Below, piece after piece: positions 1-6,507 of a stretch of 11,606 bases of DNA (the stretch's first letter is position 1; each line of letters starts with the position of its first letter). The notes under the pieces were generated by a model. The model saw nothing but the letters and a program-made list of their open reading frames with translations, made no database searches and had not been told where the DNA came from. This DNA comes from Oleiagrimonas sp036379395 (GTDB lineage Bacteria; Pseudomonadota; Gammaproteobacteria; Xanthomonadales; Rhodanobacteraceae). The stretch covers positions 1 to 11,606 of the forward strand of contig DASVGR010000083.1 in assembly GCA_036379395.1 (NCBI GenBank), in the 5' to 3' direction. A program made the translations under genes and the position numbers.

Positions 1-1524
1 TCCCTGCTGCTGGCCTGTGCGGGCATCGCGCTGGTCTGGCTGATACGCCGTCCGTTGCGGCGCCTGACCGGTGCCGGTCCGGCTTTCTGCCTGTGGGCGC
101 TGGTGCCGGCATTGGCGGGCGTGGCCTGGCTGCCGCAGGCGATACGTCACACCCGGCCCGTTTTCACGTTGCCGATGATCGTGCAAGCCGGGCCGATCAT
201 GGTCGATCCGGCCACCGCCAGCCACACGCCAAGTCTGGTGTCGATGGCTTTTGTGGTCTGGCTCGTCGGCACCGCCTTGATGCTGGCGCGCCTGGCCTGG
301 TACAGCCTGCGCCTGCACCGCGACGCACGCGTGCTGCCACGTGCATTGCGCGTTGCGCTCGGCACCCTGCTGGGCGACGACACCTTGCGCCATGCGCGCG
401 TGCATCCGGCCGGACCCGCGGTGTGCTGGCTGCCGCATTGCCGGTTGCTGCTGCCGGCCGATCTGGCCACCCGTTTCAACCACGACGAGTTGTCCCAGGT
501 GCTGGCGCACGAGCGCATGCACCTGGCGCGACGCGATCCGCTGTGGAGCCTGGCCGCCGAAATCATGTTGGCCGCGTTGTGGTTTTTTCCGCCGGCATGG
601 CTGGCCATGCGCGGCTTCCGGCTGGATCAGGAACTGGCCTGCGACGCCGCCGTCATGCGCGATGCACCGGCCACGGCCGGCCGCTATGCGCGCGCCCTGC
701 TTACCAGCGCCACCGCGCCGCGTGCCCCGGCGGCACTGACGCTGTGGCTGACCGCCTCGCAGTTGAAGGAGCGCCTGCGGATGCTCCCGGCCCATGCACG
801 CAGCCCGCTCGCGCGTCGCAGCGGTTACGCCACGCTCGCCGTGCTGCTGGCAGGTTTGGCACTGGCCGCGCATGCGGCGTTGCCGGTACCCGCCCCCTCG
901 CGGCAAGACACAACGCATCCAACCACCGCAAGCCCCGAAGTGGTCATGTCCTATCGGCATCGCCACCCGCCGATCTATCCGGTATCGGCACAAAAGAATC
1001 ATCAACAAGGCGTGGTGACGTTGCTGGTCGAAGTCGGCACCGATGGCAAACCTCTGGCCGTCAAGGTGGCCCGATCCTCCGGCACGGCCAGCCTGGATGA
1101 GGCCGCCAGCAATGCCGCCCGGCAATGGCGTTTCAACCCGGGAACCAAAAACGGCAAACCGGTCGTGGGTTGGGCCAGGATCCACGTCAACTTCACTCTG
1201 GATGACTCGCAGACAGCAACTGGCAAGCTGTCGCCACCGGTTCTGGTGGAGCCCTACCAGCGCCGCCCGCCGGTATATCCGGCATCAGCCAGAAAGAATC
1301 ACCAGCAAGGCACCGTGACGCTGCGGGTCAAGGTCGGCACCAATGGCAAACCGCTGGATATCCGCGTGGCCCGATCCTCTGGCGTGGCCAGCCTGGATGC
1401 CTCGGCGCGCAATGTCGCCCGGCAATGGCGTTTCAACCCGGAAACACAAAACGGCAAACCAGTCGCGGGTTGGGTCGAAATCACGGTGAACTTCAGCCTC
1501 GACGAAGCCAAAGCCGTGCCGTAG
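1..1524 (+). CDS. M56 (BlaR1/MecR1-like) membrane metallopeptidase with two C-terminal TonB-C domains, 5' partial
   Basis: The reading frame is open from base 1, so the N-terminus lies outside the window. M56 enzymes are membrane-embedded zinc proteases, some of which sense beta-lactams and activate regulators of the BlaI/MecI type. The zinc motif HERMH is at bases 508-522 and is followed by the expected downstream acidic ligand in LDQELACDAAV (Glu codon 631-633). Hydrophobic stretches fit the M56 multi-pass core: near bases 1-45 and 85-135, around 240-305, near the active site, and about 832-890. After the last one the chain should be periplasmic. It carries two TonB C-terminal-like domains (PPxYP start, QWRFNP core) instead of the penicillin-binding domain of BlaR1. 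The domains are about 100 residues apart and look like a recent internal duplication. The stop is TAG at 1522. A BlaI-like repressor would be expected upstream but cannot be seen. The family call is firm; the signal sensed is unknown. Confidence 0.9.
   Translation, partial: SLLLACAGIALVWLIRRPLRRLTGAGPAFCLWALVPALAGVAWLPQAIRHTRPVFTLPMIVQAGPIMVDPATASHTPSLVSMAFVVWLVGTALMLARLAWYSLRLHRDARVLPRALRVALGTLLGDDTLRHARVHPAGPAVCWLPHCRLLLPADLATRFNHDELSQVLAHERMHLARRDPLWSLAAEIMLAALWFFPPAWLAMRGFRLDQELACDAAVMRDAPATAGRYARALLTSATAPRAPAALTLWLTASQLKERLRMLPAHARSPLARRSGYATLAVLLAGLALAAHAALPVPAPSRQDTTHPTTASPEVVMSYRHRHPPIYPVSAQKNHQQGVVTLLVEVGTDGKPLAVKVARSSGTASLDEAASNAARQWRFNPGTKNGKPVVGWARIHVNFTLDDSQTATGKLSPPVLVEPYQRRPPVYPASARKNHQQGTVTLRVKVGTNGKPLDIRVARSSGVASLDASARNVARQWRFNPETQNGKPVAGWVEITVNFSLDEAKAVP
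931..1506 (+). repeat. In-gene tandem duplication (2 x about 276 bases, 300-base period) encoding two TonB-C domains
   Basis: Copy 1 (about 931-1206) and copy 2 (about 1231-1506) align without gaps at an offset of exactly 300 bases. Counting by eye over 961-1200 against 1261-1500 gives about 189 of 240 identical bases (79%). Several stretches are identical, such as the run encoding QWRFNP. The reading frame is kept, so the protein gains a second complete domain. Confidence 0.93.
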
Positions 1525-1537
1525 GCCGTGCCTACGG
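1519..1537 (+). terminator. Small hairpin over the M56 stop codon (weak terminator candidate)
   Basis: CCGTAGG (1519-1525) and CCTACGG (1531-1537) form a perfect 7-bp stem with a 5-base loop that contains the end of the gene. There is no adjacent T-run; the nearest are TTTT at 1554 and the T-rich stretch 1571-1586. It may slow or end transcription before the permease operon, but it does not meet the usual intrinsic-terminator pattern. Confidence 0.25.
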
Positions 1538-1660
1538 TCGACCTCACGCGCGGTTTTCACGCACCCAGGATGATTTTTCTTTTTTCAAGGTTCCCATTCC
1601 GGGGCATGCCTCTACCGGCCGGCCATCGCCTGATGCCGTCGCGGTCCTGAAAGGACATCC

Positions 1661-2959
1661 ATGTTCGGCTACTACCTGCATCTGGCCTGGCAACGCTGCC
1701 GGCACCACTGGGCCAGCTCGTGTCTGGTGGCGCTGACACTGGCCATCGGCATCGCCGCGTGCATGACCACCTTGACCCTCGTGGACACCTTCGCCGGCGC
1801 GCCGATACCCGGCGTCAGCAATCACCTGTACGTGACCACGCTGACCCCGACCACCGACACCGCGCCCGACAGCCAACTGGCGTGGCCGCTCGCGCTCGCC
1901 ATCCTGCACGCCCGCCGCGCCGACACGCAGGCCGCGCTGGCGCAAACCCGCCCGCGCGTGAGCGACGCCGATGGCCGTCACGGCACGGTCACCTCCGGTT
2001 TGCTGGCCTCGGGACGCATTCTGGCCACGCTGGGCATCGCCCTGCGCTTCGGCCGTGCGTGGACGCAGCGCGAGCTTGACGCGCACGCGCCGGTCGCGCT
2101 CATCGATACGCATCTGGCCGAGCGCCTGTTCGGCGCGGACGATGTTGTCGGACGCAGCATCACGTTGAACAAGCGCCGGTTCCGCGTCATCGGCGTGACC
2201 GTACCGTGGCAACCGCGCATGCGCTTCAGCGACGTCGAACAAGCCGTGCCGGGACCGCTGGGCCGGCCGGTGCGGATCATCCTGCCGATCGGCGCGGCGC
2301 TGGCCGCCGGGGTCGGGCCGCTGTCCGCCGGCGCCTGCGGCAACGGCGGCCCCGCCGACACCGCATTCGGCACGGTCAAGCTGCACGGCTGTGCCTGGCT
2401 GGAACTGTGGACACGGCTCGACACGCCCGCCGCGCGCGCCGGCTACGTGCGCTTTCTGCGCCACTTCGCGCAGGCCAGACAGCACCACGGCTACTTTGCC
2501 AAACCCATGCACGCGGCCCTTTACGGCACCCGCGCGTGGATGGATCTCAACGCCATGACGCCGGACGGCGTGGCCCTGAACGCGCTGCTGGCGGGCGCGT
2601 TTTTGCTGCTTTGCATGAGCCAGGTCGTGGGGCTGGTGACGGCACGCTTCCTGGACGGCCGCGCGCATGCCGCCATCCGTCGCGCGCTGGGCGCCACGCG
2701 TGGGCAGATACTGGCGCAACACTTGGTCGAATCAACCCTGCTGGGCGCCGGCGGCGGCCTTGTCGCACTGCCGCTGACGCTGCTGGGGCTGTGGATCGTG
2801 CGTGCGCAACCGGTCGGTTATGCCGCCGCCGCGCAATGCCATTGGGACATGTTTGTCCTGTTGCTGATCGTCGCGCTGGCGGCCGGCGCGCTCGTCGGCG
2901 CGTGGCCGGCCTGGCGCGTGGGCCGACAGCCGCCGGCACGCTGCATCAAACAAGGGTGA
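1661..2959 (+). CDS. MacB/FtsX-type ABC transporter permease (first of pair)
   Basis: This 432-residue inner-membrane protein has the MacB/FtsX permease plan. There is one N-terminal membrane helix (about residues 18-42), a large periplasmic domain (about 43-300), then three C-terminal helices (about 303-328, 358-381, 396-417). The cytoplasmic motif RRALGATRGQILAQH near residues 339-353 is the conserved FtsX-family segment between the second and third helices. Such permeases usually work with a separate ABC ATPase to drive efflux or mechanotransmission of peptides, lipoproteins or antimicrobials rather than import. The MFGYYL start resembles permeases common in Xanthomonadales. The ATG is preceded by AAGGA at 1651-1655, five bases away. 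The second permease follows after 7 bases, which suggests an obligate heteromeric pair. No ATPase gene is visible here. The substrate cannot be told from sequence. Confidence 0.9.
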   Translation: MFGYYLHLAWQRCRHHWASSCLVALTLAIGIAACMTTLTLVDTFAGAPIPGVSNHLYVTTLTPTTDTAPDSQLAWPLALAILHARRADTQAALAQTRPRVSDADGRHGTVTSGLLASGRILATLGIALRFGRAWTQRELDAHAPVALIDTHLAERLFGADDVVGRSITLNKRRFRVIGVTVPWQPRMRFSDVEQAVPGPLGRPVRIILPIGAALAAGVGPLSAGACGNGGPADTAFGTVKLHGCAWLELWTRLDTPAARAGYVRFLRHFAQARQHHGYFAKPMHAALYGTRAWMDLNAMTPDGVALNALLAGAFLLLCMSQVVGLVTARFLDGRAHAAIRRALGATRGQILAQHLVESTLLGAGGGLVALPLTLLGLWIVRAQPVGYAAAAQCHWDMFVLLLIVALAAGALVGAWPAWRVGRQPPARCIKQG

Positions 2960-2966
2960 CCGTGCC

Positions 2967-4196
2967 ATGCAACGCATCATCAAACCCCTGCTGCGCCATC
3001 CCGCCATGCCGATGCTGCTGGTCGTGCAGGTGGCGCTGGCCTGCGCCATCGCCGGCAACGCGTGGTTCATGCTGCAACAGAAAATGGCACCGCTTATGGC
3101 GCACGTCGGCGTGGGCCAGCCGCAACGGTTGCTGGTCGTGACCGGCTTGCGCGCCCGCGGCACACCTTGGCCAGCAGCCACGTTGCGCGGCCTCGAAACG
3201 CAACTGCGGCAACTGCCGGACGTTGAGACGGTCAGCAACGCCGCCACGCTGCCGATGGCCGGCCAGGCGCAAATGCTGGCTTACGCGTACCGGCCCGGCC
3301 GCCATGCCTTCGTCAACACCTCGGTGTATGTCGGCGACAATCTGGTCAAGACGCTGGGTCTGCATCTCGTGGCCGGACGCGATTTCAGCGCAGCCGAAAA
3401 AGCCACCACGCTGAACGCCGGCATGGGCTATCACCGCGCCGGGCCGGTCATCATCACGCGGGCATTGGCGCGGCGATTGTTTCCCGACGGCCCGGCGCTG
3501 GGCCATGCCATCACCTTCACCGGCAGCCAGTCGCAACGCACGGTGGTGGGCATCGTCGCGCACCTGATGCGCAACGACCTGACCGGCGACCATCGCCACA
3601 ACCTCGACATCAGCATGCTGTTTCCCGGCACGCCGGCGCGCTGGCCGGCGCCGCATTTTGCCGTGCGCGCGAAACATGCCGTCGACGCGCGCCTGATCCA
3701 ATCCGTGCGCCGCCTTGTCACGCAGCAACTCGGGCCGCGTCTGCTGGCTGGCACCTGGCCCAAGGTCGAACGTTTTGCCGTCCTGCGCGCGCGGGCGCTG
3801 GCGCCGGCACGCGCGGCAACCTGGCTGTTTGCCGCCGTCACCTTGATCGTGCTGATCGTGACCGGCACCGGCATTGCCGGCATGACCAGCTACCAGGTAC
3901 GCCAGCGCACGCGGCAGATCGGCGTGCAACGCGCGCTGGGCGCACCACGACGCGCCGTGGTGCGCGCGCTGCAATGCGAAAACCTGCTGCTCATGGGGCT
4001 GGGCATTGGCGTGGGCGCCGTGCTGGCGTTCGCGTCCAACGCGTGGCTGATCGAGCACTACGCGTTCTCGCGCCTGCCGTTGAGCCTGTTGCCGGTGGGC
4101 ACGGCCGTGCTGATCGCCATCGGTCAACTGGCGGTGCTGGTGCCGGCGCGCAAGGCCGCCGGCATCGCCCCGGTCAGCGCCTTGCGCGCCATCTGA
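2967..4196 (+). CDS. MacB/FtsX-type ABC transporter permease (second of pair)
   Basis: This 409-residue inner-membrane permease has the same plan as its upstream neighbour. The N-terminal helix is at about residues 13-36, the periplasmic domain at about 37-280, and the C-terminal helices at about 285-308, 340-358 and 374-394. The family motif is QIGVQRALGAPRRAVVRAL, and the end PARKAAGIAPVSALRAI is typical of MacB-like permeases. The two permeases clearly differ in sequence, so they are diverged partners rather than a recent duplication. The start lies 7 bases after the upstream TGA, and AGGG at 2953-2956 directly before that stop serves as the ribosome site, so the two are probably co-translated. 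The lipoprotein gene follows after 23 bases and may be in the same transcript. The likely role is export or signalling at the envelope together with an ATPase encoded elsewhere; this is inferred. Confidence 0.9.
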   Translation: MQRIIKPLLRHPAMPMLLVVQVALACAIAGNAWFMLQQKMAPLMAHVGVGQPQRLLVVTGLRARGTPWPAATLRGLETQLRQLPDVETVSNAATLPMAGQAQMLAYAYRPGRHAFVNTSVYVGDNLVKTLGLHLVAGRDFSAAEKATTLNAGMGYHRAGPVIITRALARRLFPDGPALGHAITFTGSQSQRTVVGIVAHLMRNDLTGDHRHNLDISMLFPGTPARWPAPHFAVRAKHAVDARLIQSVRRLVTQQLGPRLLAGTWPKVERFAVLRARALAPARAATWLFAAVTLIVLIVTGTGIAGMTSYQVRQRTRQIGVQRALGAPRRAVVRALQCENLLLMGLGIGVGAVLAFASNAWLIEHYAFSRLPLSLLPVGTAVLIAIGQLAVLVPARKAAGIAPVSALRAI

Positions 4197-4219
4197 AACA
4201 TCCACGAGGAGTCACGTCC

Positions 4220-4762
4220 ATGCGTTCATCCTTTCGTCTTGCCCTGGTCGCCAGCCTCGGCGCGTTGCTTGCCGCCTGCGCCACCGCGCCCAAAGTGCCG
4301 CCCAAACCCGACTGGCAAGGCCGCACGCATTACCAGCGCATCCAGGTGCCGGCGTGGCAAAAGCCGTATCAGCTGACGTCGGGCACGCAGGCAACCGGCA
4401 CCATGCTCAAGCGCAATCCGGCGCCGGTGTATCCGCCCGCACTGGTCGCCAAGGGCTTGCCGCCGGTGACCGTCACGGCGCGTTTGTCGGTGGACAAGAC
4501 CGGGCACGTCGACGCCGTGTGGATCAGCAAATACCAGGGCGACGCGGCCGCGCGGGCGGCGTTCGAAGCCGCCGTGCATCAAGCCGCCATGCACTGGATC
4601 TTCGTGCCGCTGACTTTCATGCGCGAAGTCACGCGGCCGGATCACACCGTCGCCGTCGCCACCACGGCCAAGCCGTTCAGCCTGTACTTTCGCTTTTACT
4701 TCAAGGTGGTGAACGGCAAACCGGTGACCGGCAGCGGCAAGGCCGCGGCGAGCGCGCCTTGA
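4220..4762 (+). CDS. Lipoprotein with TonB C-terminal-like domain
   Basis: The 180-residue product starts with a lipoprotein signal (MRSSFRLAL..., lipobox LAAC with Cys20), so it should be lipid-anchored in the periplasm or outer membrane. Residues 69-132 resemble a TonB-C fold: a PVYPPALVAKG start, a TVTARLSVDKTGHVDAVWI strand pair, then a helix and a WIFVPL segment matching the WRFxP position of TonB-C domains. Such domains are also found in periplasmic proteins with no TonB role, so iron transport should not be assumed. The tail repeats a VNGKPVTG motif like the NGKPVxGW of the M56 protein nearby. The ATG at 4220 is favoured over upstream in-frame starts because GAGGA lies at 4206-4210 and the signal peptide begins there. 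It sits 23 bases behind the permease gene, probably in one operon. Its function is unknown. Confidence 0.8.
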   Translation: MRSSFRLALVASLGALLAACATAPKVPPKPDWQGRTHYQRIQVPAWQKPYQLTSGTQATGTMLKRNPAPVYPPALVAKGLPPVTVTARLSVDKTGHVDAVWISKYQGDAAARAAFEAAVHQAAMHWIFVPLTFMREVTRPDHTVAVATTAKPFSLYFRFYFKVVNGKPVTGSGKAAASAP

Positions 4763-4778
4763 CGGCGCCTCACTTTTT
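4754..4778 (+). terminator. Terminator-like hairpin between convergent genes
   Basis: GCGCC (4754-4758) and GGCGC (4764-4768) make a 5-bp GC stem with loop TTGAC. A run of five T lies at 4774-4778, five bases past the stem. The plus-strand stop codon TGA (4760-4762) sits inside the loop, and the opposing gene ends at 4770. The stem is short and the T-run offset, so this is a weak candidate for ending the permease operon. No T-run serves the minus strand. Confidence 0.35.
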
Positions 4779-5486
4779 CTTCGGCAAGGCCACCCATTTG
4801 CCCGCATCGAAACCGCCAGTCTCGAACGCCAGCGTGACCTTGCCCTGGCCGGCGATTGTCACCGTCATGTCCACGTTTTTGGCCTTGGACAAGCGCGCGA
4901 TGAAGCTTTTGTAATCCTTCACGAACATGGCCGGCTCGCCGCCGTTGGGCAGGTAGCCCTTGTAGACGTGCTGCACGCCGTCAAAGTGCATGACGATGTC
5001 GCACAACTTGTGGCAGGCGAAATGCTCGCCGGTCTTGTGGTCGTACAAGAAGGCCGACGTGCCCCACGAGCTTTGCCGGCGCAGCACCAGCTGCACACGC
5101 GAACCGGCTGGTTTGGACGGATCGATGGCCGCCGTGCTCTGCTTGCCGCCAGCCATCGGGCTGACCTGGTACAGCCACAACCCCGCCAGGCGCCGCTTTT
5201 CGGCCGCTGCCTTGACCTTGGTCTTGAGGCCCGGCAGCACCTTGGCGATCTGCGCCGCCGCCTTGGTGTGCGGATACTTGGCCAGCACTTCCTCGCCGAT
5301 CGGAATGGCCAGGTCGCCGCGCTGCATGCCCAGCAGCTTGTTGAACATGGTCAGCTTGGCCTGCGCCGCCGCTTCGATGTCGGCCTTTTGTGTCGCCGCC
5401 TTCTGCGCCGGCGTGGGCTGTTGCGATTGCGAACAACCGGCCAGTGCCAAGACCGTCACCGCCAAACCTGCTGCCACTGCGCGCAT
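4770..5486 (-). CDS. Lipoprotein of unknown function with CxxxC motif
   Basis: I do not recognise this 238-residue protein. The signal peptide ends in a clear lipobox, LAGC, with Cys18. The mature N-terminal part (about residues 24-100) is rich in Ala, Lys and Gln and looks helical, with an IGEEVLAKYPHTKAAAQIAKVLP stretch reminiscent of one TPR-like helix pair. From about residue 101 it turns into a probable beta-rich domain (GLWLYQVSP, VQLVLRRQSS, DMTVTIAG, KVTLAFETGGFDAG) ending in KKK. It has Cys158 and Cys162 in HFACHKLCDI, which could form a disulfide or bind a metal. The start at 5486 is chosen over an upstream in-frame ATG because GGAGG (complement of 5494-5498) sits 7 bases before it and the signal begins there. 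It lies 81 bases behind the DUF6491 pair, close enough to be cotranscribed, but a promoter is possible in that gap. Confidence 0.8.
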   Translation of the reverse strand: MRAVAAGLAVTVLALAGCSQSQQPTPAQKAATQKADIEAAAQAKLTMFNKLLGMQRGDLAIPIGEEVLAKYPHTKAAAQIAKVLPGLKTKVKAAAEKRRLAGLWLYQVSPMAGGKQSTAAIDPSKPAGSRVQLVLRRQSSWGTSAFLYDHKTGEHFACHKLCDIVMHFDGVQHVYKGYLPNGGEPAMFVKDYKSFIARLSKAKNVDMTVTIAGQGKVTLAFETGGFDAGKWVALPKKK

Positions 5487-5511
5487 GCCGCATCCTCCGC
5501 CGGAAAGGGGC

Positions 5512-5540
5512 AGTCTAAAACACGCTTGCGTGCCGACCAA
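5512..5540 (-). promoter_or_regulatory. Possible sigma-70 promoter for the CxxxC lipoprotein gene
   Basis: Read on the minus strand, TTGGTC (complement of 5535-5540) and TAGACT (complement of 5512-5517) are separated by 17 bases, placing a start about 20 bases before the GGAGG site. Both boxes are imperfect (3 of 6 and 4 of 6), and the spacer contains a small CACG-CAAG-CGTG hairpin followed by TTTT, which could instead weakly end the upstream transcript. Confidence 0.25.
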
Positions 5541-5567
5541 ACACCCCGAAACCTGTCCGCCCAAGGC

Positions 5568-6014
5568 TCACGACGACGCTTTGGCCGGCGTGATCGTGCC
5601 GCCTTTGCGCGGCGCCATCGCCTGCTTGAGCTGGTCGACATCGACCGGCTGGATCTTCTGGATGCGGCACGGAAAATGCCCGCGCGCCACCAGCACGCTG
5701 TCGGTCATGACACTTACCCGCCCGACGTGCGAAGTCAGGCCGATGGTCGGCGTGTACGGCAGCTCCGGGCACAGGCCGACATTGAGCAGCCACGCCTTGC
5801 GCGGCCGCGTGTAGACCAGCACTTCGTTCTCGTCCAGCGGCCGCCACGAATACAGCGAACCGGACACGAACGTGAACGAATCGACCGGCTTGCCGGCCGC
5901 CGCATGCACGGCCGCCAGATACGCGTGTTCGCGCTCGGCGCGCGGCATGGCCAGCGAACAGCCGGCCAGCAGCAAGGCGGCCAACGCGCAAACACCTGCG
6001 GGAAAAAGCTTCAT
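5568..6014 (-). CDS. DUF6491-type lipoprotein (second paralogue)
   Basis: This 148-residue protein has a lipoprotein signal MKLFPAGVCALAALLLAGC with Cys19. The mature part matches its upstream neighbour: a short helix, a Ser-Trp strand (YSWRPLDENEVLVYTRP), then KAWLLNVGLCPELPY and, near the end, FPCRIQKIQPVDVDQLK. I recognise the pattern (Leu-Tyr-Thr-Arg-Pro, LL...CP, C-R-I-x-x-I-x-P-V-D) as that of DUF6491, a family of small envelope proteins without known function. Cys82 and Cys116 are kept in both paralogues, suggesting a disulfide. The start at 6014 is preferred over an in-frame ATG at 6038 because it begins the signal peptide and leaves a 4-base gap after the upstream TGA. That stop is part of TTGAGG, which also serves as ribosome site, so translation is probably coupled. 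The family call is good; the function is unknown. Confidence 0.85.
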   Translation of the reverse strand: MKLFPAGVCALAALLLAGCSLAMPRAEREHAYLAAVHAAAGKPVDSFTFVSGSLYSWRPLDENEVLVYTRPRKAWLLNVGLCPELPYTPTIGLTSHVGRVSVMTDSVLVARGHFPCRIQKIQPVDVDQLKQAMAPRKGGTITPAKASS

Positions 6015-6018
6015 GGCC

Positions 6019-6507
6019 TCAACGCCGGGACGCGTCATGCCAGCCGTCGTGCGATACCGTCGTGGCGCCCATGCGGTAACCCGGCTTGATCTTCAACTGG
6101 CCAACATCGACCGGCTGGATCGTCTTGATCCGGCACGGCGCCACGCCGCGGAAGGCGTAGACCTGGCTGAAGTGGTCGATCTGCCCCATGCGCGAACTGA
6201 CCGCCACGAACGGCGACTGGAACAGATACGGACACGGCCCCAGACCGAGCAGCCAGGCCTTGTCGGGACGCGTGTACAGCAGCAATTCGCGGTTGCTCAG
6301 CGCTTCCCACGAATAAATGCGCGCGGTCGGCCCCGTGCCCAGCGTCAGCGACGACACCGCCGGGCCGGCAGCCGCACGCACGGCCGCCATGCGCGCCGGC
6401 GCCACCTGTTCGGACGCCTGCATGCGCCTGCTTTCACCCTGCGTCGCGCAGCCGCCCAAAAGCGCCAGCGACGCGGCGGCGAGCATGGTCAGGACACTTT
6501 TCTGCAT
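6019..6507 (-). CDS. DUF6491-type lipoprotein (first paralogue)
   Basis: The 162-residue product is an envelope lipoprotein with lipobox LGGC and Cys20. The body carries the DUF6491-like pattern: RIYSWEALSNRELLLYTRPD at about residues 63-82, AWLLGLGPCPYLF at 84-96, and VAPCRIKTIQPVDVGQLK at 122-139. Cys92 and Cys125 correspond to Cys82 and Cys116 of the downstream paralogue. It has a slightly longer linker after the lipid anchor and a longer C-terminal tail (YRMGATTVSHDGWHD). GGGAG (complement of 6515-6519) is 7 bases before the ATG. As the first gene of the minus-strand cluster it should lie closest to the promoter, but no convincing promoter was found in the 150 bases upstream. No enzymatic motif is visible. 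A structural or binding role in the outer membrane or periplasm is the most that can be inferred. Confidence 0.85.
   Translation of the reverse strand: MQKSVLTMLAAASLALLGGCATQGESRRMQASEQVAPARMAAVRAAAGPAVSSLTLGTGPTARIYSWEALSNRELLLYTRPDKAWLLGLGPCPYLFQSPFVAVSSRMGQIDHFSQVYAFRGVAPCRIKTIQPVDVGQLKIKPGYRMGATTVSHDGWHDASRR

Noticed and set aside
55..57. TTG as a start for the M56 gene
   Set aside because: The frame is open and hydrophobic from base 1 and the family needs more N-terminal sequence, so the gene is treated as cut by the window edge.
931..1506. Reading the TonB-C domains as evidence for an iron-uptake energiser (TonB itself)
   Set aside because: There is no proline-rich TonB linker, no ExbB/ExbD and no receptor; the domains are fused to an M56 protease, where TonB-C folds are used in other roles.
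1544..4205. Long minus-strand open frames opposite the two permease genes
   Set aside because: They mirror the codon structure of the permeases, have no ribosome sites or recognisable domains, and are low-complexity Arg/Gln/Gly/Ala-rich sequences.
3974..4219. Upstream extension of the TonB-C-like lipoprotein gene into the second permease
   Set aside because: The extension overlaps the permease in another frame, whereas ATG 4220 has a ribosome site and begins a clean lipoprotein signal.
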